From an uncultured Oscillospiraceae bacterium (GTDB lineage Bacteria > Bacillota > Clostridia > Oscillospirales > Oscillospiraceae): DNA of 64,000 nucleotides. This document shows, one piece after another, positions 52,665-60,902 of this stretch; positions within the stretch are counted from its first letter, which is position 1, and every line of letters begins with the position of its first letter. The stretch lies in the NCBI GenBank assembly GCA_934572335.1, contig CAKTKU010000001.1, positions 124,001 to 188,000 on the forward strand, in the 5' to 3' direction. A program made the position numbers and the translations under genes. The notes beneath the pieces were generated by a model, which saw nothing but the letters and a program-made list of their open reading frames with translations, was not told the DNA's origin and searched no databases.

Positions 52665-54748
52665 ATAAGCTTTTGAACAGCAGAGCGGCGCGCGCCGCCG
52701 CGTTCGTGCTGACCGTGGCGCTGCTGATGACGCTGTGCGCGGGGCTCGTCGGCGTCGCGGCGCTGTACAGCGTGGACGCATATCGGATCGACGCGGTGGA
52801 CGCGCGCGATGAGATGCTCTCCACCTGGTGCTGGGAACAGGGATACGACGTCCTCGCGGATTTTGTGACGCAGGAGGATGTTGACGCGATCTCCACCGAC
52901 AGCGCGTATGTCTATACCATACACGACAAGAACGGCGACGAGGTCTACAGCACATACAGCGGGCAGAAGACGCAGTACACGATGGCTTCCCTGCGCATGA
53001 GCTATGTCATCGAGCGGCAGAGCGACATGGAGCGCGGGCTGATCGTCCAGAACGGCAACGGCGCAAAGGGCTACGTATGGTCGGAGCGGGTGAAGGATGT
53101 GCCGTATGAAGACACCGCCGCGCAGGAAATTACCACGTCAGACGTGACTGACACCGCCGCGGAGGGGAGCGCTGCCGATGCAGCCGACACGCCTGTCAGG
53201 TACGACACGGAGCTTGTGCCATACACCATAACGGGCTATGTGCTTGCCGCCGTGCCGGAGACGAGCGAGCTGCACATCACGCTGAGCCTTTTTGACGCGC
53301 TGTACGCCATGCGCTATGAGCTTTTGACGGCGGCGGTCGTGTCAGGCGCGCTGGCGCTGGCGCTGTTCGCGTTCCTGATGGCGGCGGCGGGGCGTCGCGC
53401 GCCGGAGGGCGCGGTCACGCCGACATGGGTGGAGAAGATACCGTTCGACCTGTTCACGGCGATCATGGCCACGGCGGTGGTGATGTGCCTCGGCTTCGGC
53501 GTGAGCCTTGGGTACAATGTGTCCGCCGGTGGGTTCAACGCCGTGACGCTGACGCTGATAGGGCTGCTGATAATGGGCGGCGTGGTGCTGGCGCTGTGGT
53601 GGTGCATGAGCTTTGCCGTGCGCATAAAGCTGCACACGGCGATAAAGGGTACGCTGTGCTATAAGCTGCTCGCATGGCTGTGGCGCATTGTGCGGAGAGT
53701 GTGGGGCGCGGTCAGCTCCGTGTGCCGGAGCATCCCGCTCATGCCGAAGGCGGTGCTCATCATGCTCGGCATACTCGCGGCGGAGTTTTTCTGGATGCTC
53801 ATCACGCAGTACAGCCTTGGCATGGAGCTGTTCGGCTGGTTTATAGAGCGGCTGGTGCTCTGCGGGGGGATAATATACCTGCTTGCCGGGGCGAAGAAGC
53901 TCTTATCGGCGGGGCATGAGATCGCGGCGGGCAATGTGGATCACCGCGTCGACACCGCGAAGCTGCGCGGTCCCCTGCGCGAGCACGGGGAAGACCTCAA
54001 CAGCATTACCGACGGCATGAACAGGGCGATCGCCGACCGCGTCAAGAGCGAGCGGTTCCGCACGGAGCTGATCACCAATGTCTCCCACGACATAAAAACG
54101 CCCCTCACCTCCATCGTCAACTATGTTGACCTCATGGAGAAGGAGGAGATAGACAACGAGAAGGTCAGAGAGTATCTTGATGTGCTTTCGCGCCAGTCGG
54201 CACGGCTGAAAAAGCTCATCGACGACCTGATGGAGGCGTCAAAGGCGGCGACCGGGAATCTCAGCGTGAATTTTGAGCGCTGCGAGCTGGGCGTAATGCT
54301 GACGCAGACGGCGGGGGAGTATGAGGATAAGCTGAAGAAGGCGGGGCTGGAGCTTGTGGTGACAAAGCCGGAGGAGGCGGTGTACATCATGGCGGACAGG
54401 CGGCATCTGTGGCGCATCTTCGACAACCTCATGAACAACATCTGCAAATACGCCATGCCCGGAACGCGCGTCTATCTCGACCTCACGCGCGTGTCGCGCC
54501 TGAGCGGCGACGCGCTGCGCCCCGGGGCGGCGGTGACATTCAGGAACATCTCAAACTCGCGCCTGAATGTCAGTGAGGAGGAGCTGATGGAGCGCTTTGT
54601 GCGCGGCGACAGCTCCCGCAACACCGAGGGCAGCGGGCTGGGCTTGTCGATAGCCAACAGCCTCACCCAGCTGCAAAAGGGCGTGATGACGCTGGTGGTC
54701 GACGGCGACCTCTTCAAGGTGCAGCTGAGCTTCGACACCGTGGAGTGA
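52661..54748 (+). CDS. Membrane sensor histidine kinase with an unusually large membrane region
   Basis: A 695-residue partner of the response regulator. Helix 1 (about 11-36), an extracytoplasmic sensor (about 37-218), then further hydrophobic segments near 219-242, 262-284, 293-318, 362-385 and 395-412, which is more than the usual two. A HAMP-like linker (about 413-465) leads to the dimerisation helix with H476 in NVSHDIKTPLTS, then the ATPase domain with NICKYA (N box) and SGLGLSIAN (G box). The ligand is unknown; the core is VanS-like. Confidence 0.92.
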   Translation: MNKLLNSRAARAAAFVLTVALLMTLCAGLVGVAALYSVDAYRIDAVDARDEMLSTWCWEQGYDVLADFVTQEDVDAISTDSAYVYTIHDKNGDEVYSTYSGQKTQYTMASLRMSYVIERQSDMERGLIVQNGNGAKGYVWSERVKDVPYEDTAAQEITTSDVTDTAAEGSAADAADTPVRYDTELVPYTITGYVLAAVPETSELHITLSLFDALYAMRYELLTAAVVSGALALALFAFLMAAAGRRAPEGAVTPTWVEKIPFDLFTAIMATAVVMCLGFGVSLGYNVSAGGFNAVTLTLIGLLIMGGVVLALWWCMSFAVRIKLHTAIKGTLCYKLLAWLWRIVRRVWGAVSSVCRSIPLMPKAVLIMLGILAAEFFWMLITQYSLGMELFGWFIERLVLCGGIIYLLAGAKKLLSAGHEIAAGNVDHRVDTAKLRGPLREHGEDLNSITDGMNRAIADRVKSERFRTELITNVSHDIKTPLTSIVNYVDLMEKEEIDNEKVREYLDVLSRQSARLKKLIDDLMEASKAATGNLSVNFERCELGVMLTQTAGEYEDKLKKAGLELVVTKPEEAVYIMADRRHLWRIFDNLMNNICKYAMPGTRVYLDLTRVSRLSGDALRPGAAVTFRNISNSRLNVSEEELMERFVRGDSSRNTEGSGLGLSIANSLTQLQKGVMTLVVDGDLFKVQLSFDTVE

Positions 54749-54769
54749 TAAATCTATACGTAATATGCA

Positions 54770-54812
54770 CCCCCTGTGAGCTTCACGCTCACAGGGGGTG
54801 CGGCGCATTTTT
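54770..54812 (+). terminator. Hairpin after the histidine kinase gene
   Basis: CACCCCCTGTGAGC with the matching GCTCACAGGGGGTG around a TTCAC loop, then CGGCGCATTTTTGG; a T run follows after a few GC bases. Confidence 0.55.
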
Positions 54813-54838
54813 GGCAGGTATGATTGCAAATAAAATAC

Positions 54839-54867
54839 TTGCAATTTAAAGAAGATTATAGTATAAT
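54839..54867 (+). promoter_or_regulatory. Promoter of the BlaI-M56 operon
   Basis: TTGCAA (54839-54844), a 17-bp spacer and perfect TATAAT (54862-54867), followed by TATAATTATA symmetry and GATGTAAG, possible parts of a BlaI operator. Confidence 0.7.
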
Positions 54868-54913
54868 TATAAAAAAAGATGTAAGCTATATTTATATATG
54901 CGATGAGGCAAAA

Positions 54914-55291
54914 ATGGATCTGACAAAAATCGAACTTGAAGTAATGAACGTCATATGGAACGCGGACAGACCCCTGGCAAAAAGCGAGATCGCAAAGCTC
55001 TGCACGAATAAAACGTGGAAGGACAGCTACACGCATCTACTCGTCACGGGGCTGCTGAAAAAAGGGGCGCTCAGAGAGTGCGGCGCGATCAAGGTCGGCC
55101 GGGCGTGGGCGAGCGCGTATGAGGCCAACATTTCATGTGAGGAATACTACGCGGACAATGTTTTTGCTGACAGCTCGGCGGAGGTTTTGCCGATGATCTT
55201 CCACGCGCTTATCCGCAGCGACAAGATAAGCCCGGAGATAATAGACGAGCTTGAGGAAATGCTTGAAGAGCGCAGGGGAGACATAGTCTGA
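54914..55291 (+). CDS. BlaI/MecI-family repressor
   Basis: A 125-residue winged-helix repressor. MDLTKIELEVMNVIWNADRPLAKSEIAKL and YTHLLVTGLLKKGALRE match the BlaI DNA-binding domain (1-70), and the C-terminal half gives the dimerisation helices ending in LEEMLEERRG. BlaI proteins are cleaved or released when a cognate M56 protease senses envelope stress. A longer frame from 54824 overlaps the promoter and is rejected. The M56 gene follows 4 bp later. Confidence 0.9.
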   Translation: MDLTKIELEVMNVIWNADRPLAKSEIAKLCTNKTWKDSYTHLLVTGLLKKGALRECGAIKVGRAWASAYEANISCEEYYADNVFADSSAEVLPMIFHALIRSDKISPEIIDELEEMLEERRGDIV

Positions 55292-55295
55292 CCCG

Positions 55296-56396
55296 ATGAT
55301 AAGTGTATACTCTGTCGTCAGCGCGGTGGTTTTCTATAACATGGGGATGCTGCTTTTGTATGTGCTTTTGCGCATGAAGAGCTTTATAACCCAGTATACC
55401 GTCTCAGCGCTCATCTTCACGGCTGTGCTGAGCGTTTTGCGCCTGCTTCTGCCGCTGGATTTCCGCTTTTCATATGTGATAAGCTCCACCCGTGTTCTGC
55501 CATGGCTGGCGGACGCGCTGGACAGCACGCCCGCGGCCGTGCATATTTCCGTCGGCGCGGTGCTGCTGGGTATATGGGGCGCGGGGACAGCGTGGTACAT
55601 ATTCAAGACCGCCCGTGCGGAGCTGCGCGCGTACAGGGTGCGGCGGAAGTACACCTACACCGGCAGCGAGCAGGTGGAGCGCGCTCTGGCGGACTTCCCC
55701 GGAAAATACCGCGTCCGGCTGTCGCCCAATGTGAGCGAGCCGTACACCGTCGGCATTGTGCACCCGGAGATACTTTTGCCCGATATGAGCTACAGCGATG
55801 AAGAGCTGCACTATATCCTCGCGCATGAGATACAGCATATCAGGTCGAGGGATAATCTGAAAAAGCTGTTTTTCGTCGCGGCGGAAGCGCTTTTCTGGTG
55901 GAATCCGCTCTCGCACGTCTACGTGAACGAGTATGAAATGCTGACGGAGCTTGAGTGTGACCGCCGGGTGACAGAGAAAATGGACAGCGACACGCTGAAG
56001 GCGTACCTCGGGGCGATACTTTCCGTGATGAAGCGCCTGACAGAAGGCGGCGGCGAACGCACGGCAGTGGCATCATCCTTTGCGCAGACGTACAGCGTGA
56101 AGCGCCGGTTCGCCGTGCTGCTCGACAGAAGAGAGCGCAAGTCAGGGCTCAGCCGGGCGGCGGTATACGCCGTGATGTTCGCGTTGTTTCTGGCTTCGTA
56201 TCTGGTTATCTGGCAGCCAAGGACTCAGCCGCCTCAAATGGACAAAGGAATGGAGATTGTAATAAATGCAGACAATTCCTTCCTTTTGCGCGACGGCGAT
56301 GTCTATCATCTCATTTGCAATGGGTATGAAGTAGATACCGTGACAGAAGACGACTTGATTTCGGAACCGTTAAGTGAGTTAAAAATAATAAACTGA
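55296..56396 (+). CDS. BlaR1-type M56 family membrane metallopeptidase
   Basis: A sensor/protease partner of the BlaI repressor, 366 residues. Several membrane helices (about 5-25, 33-52, 85-108 and 285-306) surround a gluzincin domain with the zinc-binding HEIQH in LAHEIQHIRSRDN (about 182-186) and the downstream Glu in ELECDRRV. There is no C-terminal penicillin-binding sensor domain; only a short extracellular tail (about 307-366), so the trigger is not necessarily a beta-lactam. A small secreted protein gene follows 16 bp later. Confidence 0.9.
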   Translation: MISVYSVVSAVVFYNMGMLLLYVLLRMKSFITQYTVSALIFTAVLSVLRLLLPLDFRFSYVISSTRVLPWLADALDSTPAAVHISVGAVLLGIWGAGTAWYIFKTARAELRAYRVRRKYTYTGSEQVERALADFPGKYRVRLSPNVSEPYTVGIVHPEILLPDMSYSDEELHYILAHEIQHIRSRDNLKKLFFVAAEALFWWNPLSHVYVNEYEMLTELECDRRVTEKMDSDTLKAYLGAILSVMKRLTEGGGERTAVASSFAQTYSVKRRFAVLLDRRERKSGLSRAAVYAVMFALFLASYLVIWQPRTQPPQMDKGMEIVINADNSFLLRDGDVYHLICNGYEVDTVTEDDLISEPLSELKIIN

Positions 56397-56412
56397 ACAG
56401 GAGAAAACAACT

Positions 56413-56655
56413 ATGAAAAAGCTCATCTCACTAATGCTTGCAGTCATTCTGTGTCTCAGCCTTTCCGCGACCGCCTTTGCGGACTATACAACTCCTGCCT
56501 GCGGCGAAGATTCTGGCGACAGCGTGTCCGTACAACGCGCGGAGGAGACGAAATGGGTGTACCGCACGTATAATGGTAATATCGAGAAGCGCCTATGGTC
56601 TCTAACCTATGCTAAGTGGCTGACGGATTGGATATATGTCGGACCCGCTCCCTAA
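56413..56655 (+). CDS. Small Trp-rich secreted protein in the BlaI-M56 operon
   Basis: 80 residues. A clear signal peptide MKKLISLMLAVILCLSLS-ATAFA precedes an about 56-residue mature peptide. Its C-terminal half is dominated by aromatic and basic residues in a regular arrangement: WVYRTYNGNIEKRLWS followed by YAKWLTDWIYVG. Two free Cys are not obvious (one Cys, residue 36). AGGAGAAAACAACT precedes the ATG. I know of similar short W/Y-rich exported proteins in Clostridia but no function. It may be the output or ligand of the M56/BlaI pair (inference). Confidence 0.75.
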   Translation: MKKLISLMLAVILCLSLSATAFADYTTPACGEDSGDSVSVQRAEETKWVYRTYNGNIEKRLWSLTYAKWLTDWIYVGPAP

Positions 56656-56754
56656 TCAGATTCCTACGTTCCTTTTCTCTTTCTCTCCACTATCCAGCGC
56701 ACAGGCGCAGACGAGTTGCTCGTCTGCACCTGTTATTATTTAGGATTATATTAT

Positions 56755-57108
56755 TCAGCAGTAGAGGATCATTGCGATGGCCTCAAGAGGCTCGTCGCCG
56801 GTGTTTTTCAGGCTGTGACCCTCGCCGTCGCCGACGAAGGTGGTGTCGCCGGGGCCGACCTCAATGACCGTGCCGTTGTCGGAATATTCGCCGTGCCCGC
56901 GGAGGATATAATACGTCTCGCCGTCACCGTGATGGATGTGCCAGCCAATCTCCGCACCGACGGGGAGAACAGTGTGCGAGAAGAGGCGGCCTTTGCCGTA
57001 CATCTCGTCTGCGCCCGTGAGTATCGGGTGCACCTCGCCCTCGCCCTCGCCGTCGAAAAACTTCTTATGCACAGGGGGTATCTCGTCCTTGCGTCTGACA
57101 AATGACAT
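56755..57108 (-). CDS. Cupin-domain protein
   Basis: A 117-residue single-cupin protein. The metal-binding motif 1 is IGWHIHHGDGETYYILRGHGEY (about 54-75, with His, His and Glu) and motif 2 is VEVGPGDTTFVGDGEGHSLKN with the last His. Such small cupins may be sugar isomerase-like, oxygenase-like or just binding proteins; I cannot choose. GGAGGG before the ATG. It lies 16 bp downstream of the LUD protein gene on the same strand and is probably co-transcribed. Confidence 0.85.
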   Translation of the reverse strand: MSFVRRKDEIPPVHKKFFDGEGEGEVHPILTGADEMYGKGRLFSHTVLPVGAEIGWHIHHGDGETYYILRGHGEYSDNGTVIEVGPGDTTFVGDGEGHSLKNTGDEPLEAIAMILYC

Positions 57109-57124
57109 ATCCGTTCCCTCCTGA

Positions 57125-57716
57125 TCAGTAGCCGAGCTCTTCGCCGATGAGGACGACCTCGGTCTCCATGCCCTTCATGGGACCCCACAGCACCGTCAGT
57201 GCGTTGCAGATGCGCTGGGGCGAGCGGCAGTCGTGGCACTTGCCGTCGATCTTGCAGGGGGTGCTGATGTCGAAGCGGGAGGCGTTTTTGACTGCGGCGA
57301 CACTGCGCGCGCGCTCAAGCGCCGAAGCAAAGTCCGGGCAGACCTTATTCGTCCCGGCGACGATGAACACCTTTTTGTGGCCGAAGAGCGTCGCGGCGAC
57401 GCGGTTGCCCGTGCCGTCGATATTGAGGATCTCGCCGTCCTCGGAGATGGCGTTCGCGCTGCAGATGTAGTAATCCGCGGTGAGCGCGGCGACGTGCGTC
57501 TCCTTGCCGGGCTTGAGCCAGTGCCACTCGACGTCATTGTCCGCGGTGAGCGCCTGCCCCAGACCGAGTGCCTCAACAGTCTTGCTGCCGCCGATGCCGA
57601 CAGAGCTGTTGTGTATCTGCCCGGCGACATAGTCCGCCGCCTCACTGCCCGACGCGAAGTACGTCACGCCGAAGCCGCGGCTCTTGAGATTCTTCATTGT
57701 TTTTTCAATATCCATT
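57125..57716 (-). CDS. LUD-domain protein (LutC/YkgG-like)
   Basis: A 197-residue member of the lactate-utilisation (LUD/DUF162) fold. VGIGGSKTVEALGLGQAL (about 38-55) and SANAISEDGEILNIDGTGNRVAA (about 85-108) match the family, and a C-terminal Cys cluster CKIDGKCHDCRSPQRICN (about 155-172) could bind a metal or Fe-S centre. Start fixed by GGAGG 8 bases upstream; the frame is open far further up, but that part overlaps the divergent alcohol dehydrogenase gene and is not coding. LutA/LutB partners are not adjacent, so lactate oxidation cannot be assumed. Confidence 0.88.
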
Positions 57717-57875
57717 GCTGCACCTCCATAAATGATGTTTATACCGATAAGATGATTATACATGATTTTTTGCCCCATTTCAATCGGGTATTTACTCTTG
57801 ACTTCGGGGGAAATACTTATTAAAATAAGATGATTAGACATTTCGCTGCACTCTGTAAAAAGGAGCATGGCATAC

Positions 57876-59096
57876 ATGAACACAAACACGAAAAACGAAC
57901 TGACCAAAATCGGCTGCCGCACGTTCCAGGCGGGGCTGAACATCGGCGCGCGCGCCCTGTACTGGCGCAAGCCCATCACCGTCACGGGCGAGGGCTGCTC
58001 CGCAAAGATACCGGAGATCATGAAGCGCGAGGGCGTAAAGCGTGTGATGGTCGTGACGGGGCGGCACGTCGGCAAGAGCATCGCGCCGGGGATAATCGCG
58101 TCGCTGCGCGCGGCGGGCGTGGACTGCGTCCATTTTTCCGAGGTCGAGGCGAACCCGACGACCACGATAGTCGACAAGATAACATGGCAGTACCGGCTGA
58201 ATGCCTGCGACGGCTTTCTTGCTATCGGCGGCGGCTCGCCGATAGACGCGGCGAAGGCGGCGGCGGCGCTCATCGCCTGCCCGAACAAAACGCTCGCGCA
58301 GATGGCGGGGCTGTTCCGCGTGCTGCGGCGGCTGCCGGTGTTCGTGGCTGTGCCGACGACCGCGGGGACCGGGTCGGAGACGACCATCGCCGCCGTCATC
58401 ACCGACGCCGCGACGCACCACAAGTACGCCGTGATGGACATTTGCCTCGTGCCGAAGTACGCGGTGCTCGACCCCGTGCTCACGCGCGATCTGCCGCCGA
58501 AGTCCACCTCCACCACCGGCATGGACGCGCTGACGCACGCGGTGGAGGCATATCTGTGCTGGACGAACCGCACAAAGGAGGTCGACCGCGACGCGGAGGA
58601 GGCGACCGTCACCATCTTCAAGTACCTTGAGCGCGCATACCGCGACGGGAACGACATGGAGGCGCGCGACAATATGCTGATGGCGGCGTTCAAGGCGGGC
58701 TTCGCGTTCACGCGCGCGGGCGTGGGCAACGTGCACGCGATCGCGCACACTCTCGGAGGGCTTTATAACGTCCCGCACGGTCTGGCGAACGCCGTGATTC
58801 TGCCGGTGGTGCTGGAGGATTACGGCGCGGCGGTGTATCCGCGGCTCGCGCGGCTGGCGGAGCTGACCGGCGTCGGCACGACCGGCAGCGACGAGGACAA
58901 GGCGAAGGCATTCATCGCCGAGATATACGCGATGAACGCGCGCATGAACATCCCGCGCGGCATCGACTGCATCCGCGAGGAGGACATACCCCAGATGGTC
59001 GAGTGGGCGCTGGCAGAGGCGAACCCCACCTACCCCGTCCCCGTGGTGTACACGCCTGAGCACTGCGCGCAGGTGATAAGAAAAATCATGATCTGA
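57876..59096 (+). CDS. Iron-containing alcohol dehydrogenase
   Basis: A 406-residue NAD(P)-dependent group III dehydrogenase, acting on alcohols or aldehydes in fermentation. Nucleotide-binding GGGSPIDAAKA (about 125-135), VPTTAGTGSE (about 165-175), and metal ligands in DALTHAVEAY and HAIAHTLGGLYNVPHGLANA. The start at 57876 has GGAG at the best spacing; ATG at 57867 is in frame but only one base after that site. Divergent from the LUD/cupin pair and followed 10 bp later by an HTH gene. Substrate not determined. Confidence 0.92.
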   Translation: MNTNTKNELTKIGCRTFQAGLNIGARALYWRKPITVTGEGCSAKIPEIMKREGVKRVMVVTGRHVGKSIAPGIIASLRAAGVDCVHFSEVEANPTTTIVDKITWQYRLNACDGFLAIGGGSPIDAAKAAAALIACPNKTLAQMAGLFRVLRRLPVFVAVPTTAGTGSETTIAAVITDAATHHKYAVMDICLVPKYAVLDPVLTRDLPPKSTSTTGMDALTHAVEAYLCWTNRTKEVDRDAEEATVTIFKYLERAYRDGNDMEARDNMLMAAFKAGFAFTRAGVGNVHAIAHTLGGLYNVPHGLANAVILPVVLEDYGAAVYPRLARLAELTGVGTTGSDEDKAKAFIAEIYAMNARMNIPRGIDCIREEDIPQMVEWALAEANPTYPVPVVYTPEHCAQVIRKIMI

Positions 59097-59106
59097 GGGC
59101 TGTAAA

Positions 59107-59760
59107 TTGCAACTGGACGAACTCAAGCTGGTGTCTGCCAGCAACATAATAAAGCTGCGCACCGGGGCAGGGCTGACGCAGGCGGAGCTTGGCGCGCGGC
59201 TGAACTACTCCGACAAGACCATATCCAAGTGGGAGCGCGGCGAGGCGATACCGGACGCATACGTGCTCACGCAGCTGGCGGAGATGTTCGGCGTGACGGT
59301 GGACTATCTTCTCTCGTCGCACGACGCATGGGAAGCGCCGACAGACGGCGGCGACGGCGAGAGCGGGGAGCCGGCCGCGGCGGACGATGCGCAGGGCGCG
59401 CAGGGGTACAGCGTCGAGGTCATAATGGCGCTGACGGTCGTGTCGATATGGACGGCGAGCATCATCGCGTTCGTTGTGCTGTGGCTCGCGGCGGGTGTGA
59501 TATGGTGGCGCATTTTTGCCATCACGCTGCCGGTGTCGCTGCTCGTGCTGATGATACTGATGTGCGTTTTCAAGAAGGAGAAGAGTCTGCAATACGTCAT
59601 CGCGGCGTTTGTCTTCTCCATCTTTGTCATGCTCTACTTTCTCATACCAAACTACAAACCGTGGCAGCTTTTTATTATAAGCGTACCTGCCGTTGTTATT
59701 GTTTTTTTGGCCTGCAACATCCAGAAGAAGCCCGGAAAACGCAGAAAACCGCAACAATAA
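59107..59760 (+). CDS. XRE-type HTH protein with C-terminal membrane helices
   Basis: 217 residues. An HTH domain (about 5-62: IIKLRTGAGLTQAELGARLNYSDKTISKWERGEAIPD) is followed by an acidic linker (DGGDGESGEPAAADDAQG, about 78-97) and about four transmembrane helices (103-195), ending with a basic tail (KKPGKRRKPQQ). A membrane-bound repressor or sensor is implied. TTG is the only reasonable start. It begins 10 bp after the alcohol dehydrogenase gene, and a TCTAC-GTAGA palindrome plus terminator follow. Confidence 0.83.
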   Translation: MQLDELKLVSASNIIKLRTGAGLTQAELGARLNYSDKTISKWERGEAIPDAYVLTQLAEMFGVTVDYLLSSHDAWEAPTDGGDGESGEPAAADDAQGAQGYSVEVIMALTVVSIWTASIIAFVVLWLAAGVIWWRIFAITLPVSLLVLMILMCVFKKEKSLQYVIAAFVFSIFVMLYFLIPNYKPWQLFIISVPAVVIVFLACNIQKKPGKRRKPQQ

Positions 59761-59768
59761 CCATATAA

Positions 59769-59785
59769 TTCTACGCGGCGTAGAA
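59769..59785. promoter_or_regulatory. Operator-like palindrome downstream of the HTH-membrane gene
   Basis: Perfect TTCTACG CGG CGTAGAA, very like the palindrome at 51797-51815 (same arms around a 3-bp centre). Confidence 0.5.
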
Positions 59786-59792
59786 CATGCGG

Positions 59793-59838
59793 AGCGCGGG
59801 TAGAGCCATGATAGAACGGCTCTACCCCGCGCTTTTTC
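59793..59838 (+). terminator. Intrinsic terminator after the HTH-membrane gene
   Basis: Stem AGCGCGGGTAGAGCC (one bulge) with GGCTCTACCCCGCGCT, loop ATGATAGAAC, then TTTTTC. Confidence 0.75.
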
Positions 59839-59933
59839 TGCGGTAGAGTATAGGGGCGGATCAGTAGCTTGCGGCATGGAGGCGAAGGTAATATAATCCT
59901 TACATAAACTGTGATATAAAAGGGGTAACTATA

Positions 59934-60821
59934 ATGAATGATTATATTCTCAGCTGCTGCTCGACAGCGGACCTGACGAAGGAGCATTTCAACGCGCGCG
60001 ACATACATTATGTGTGCTTCCACTTCGCCATCAACGGCGAGGAGTACATCGACGACCTCGGCGAGAGCATGCCGTTTGACGTGTTCTACAAAAAGATCGC
60101 CGACGGCGCGGAGACCAAGACCTCGCAGGTCAACATCTCCGAGTATGTGGACTTCTTCACGCCGTTTCTGGAAGAGGGGAAAGACATTGTCCACGTCTGC
60201 CTCTCGTCCGGCATTTCCGGCACGATAAACTCCGCGCGCAACGCCGCGTCCATCCTCAGAGAGCGCTATCCCGAGCGCACCATACACATCATCGACTCGC
60301 TCGGCGCGTCCTCCGGCTACGGTCTGCTGATGGACACTGCCGCGACGAAGCGCGACGAGGGAATGAGCGCGGACGAGCTCGCCGCATGGATAGAGGCGAA
60401 CAAGCTCAAGCTGCACCACTGGTTTTTCTCCACCGACCTCACAAGCTATGTGCGCGGCGGCAGAATATCCAAGACCGCGGCGGTGTTCGGCGGACTGCTC
60501 GAAATATGCCCGCTGCTGAACATGGATAACCTCGGCCGTCTTATCCCGCGCGCCAAGATCCGCACGAAAAAGCGCGTCATAAAAGAGATCGTCACCAAGA
60601 TGGAGCAGAACGCCGAGGGCGGGCTGGACTATTCCGGCAAGTGCTTCATTTCTCAGTCGGCGTGCTATGACGACGCGCGCGCCGTTGCCGATATGATCGA
60701 GGAAAAGTTCCCCAAGCTCAACGGCAAGGTGCAGATATACTCCGTCGGCACGACGATAGGCGCGCATACGGGTCCGGGTACGGTCGCGCTGTTCTTCTGG
60801 GGCAGTGAGCGCGTGGACTGA
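59934..60821 (+). CDS. DegV-family fatty-acid-binding protein (second paralogue)
   Basis: 295 residues with the same layout as the DegV gene at 50793-51674. YILSCCSTADLTKEHFNARDIHYV replaces the more usual DS/TS opening; SSGISGTINSARNAA is the ligand loop; YVRGGRISKTAAVFGGLLEICPL is the second signature; HTGPGTVALFFWG at the end. Firmicutes often carry several DegV (FakB) proteins, each tuned to a fatty acid; which one is bound here is unknown. ATG with AAAAGGGG upstream. Confidence 0.92.
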   Translation: MNDYILSCCSTADLTKEHFNARDIHYVCFHFAINGEEYIDDLGESMPFDVFYKKIADGAETKTSQVNISEYVDFFTPFLEEGKDIVHVCLSSGISGTINSARNAASILRERYPERTIHIIDSLGASSGYGLLMDTAATKRDEGMSADELAAWIEANKLKLHHWFFSTDLTSYVRGGRISKTAAVFGGLLEICPLLNMDNLGRLIPRAKIRTKKRVIKEIVTKMEQNAEGGLDYSGKCFISQSACYDDARAVADMIEEKFPKLNGKVQIYSVGTTIGAHTGPGTVALFFWGSERVD

Positions 60822-60860
60822 TTTTGCGCTTGTAGCGTACATCCGTATATAAGAAAAATC

Positions 60861-60886
60861 CGCCCGCGGTCAGCTGACCGCGGGCA
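60861..60886 (-). terminator. Terminator of the GntR gene
   Basis: GCCCGCGGTCA / TGACCGCGGGC with a 2-nt centre; on the minus strand it is followed by GGATTTTTC. Confidence 0.75.
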
Positions 60887-60902
60887 GATCGCTACATGCA
60901 AT

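Noticed and set aside
57717..58750. Upstream extension of the LUD protein frame by about 345 codons
   Set aside because: It is antisense to the iron alcohol dehydrogenase, and GGAGG marks the internal ATG at 57716 as the true start.
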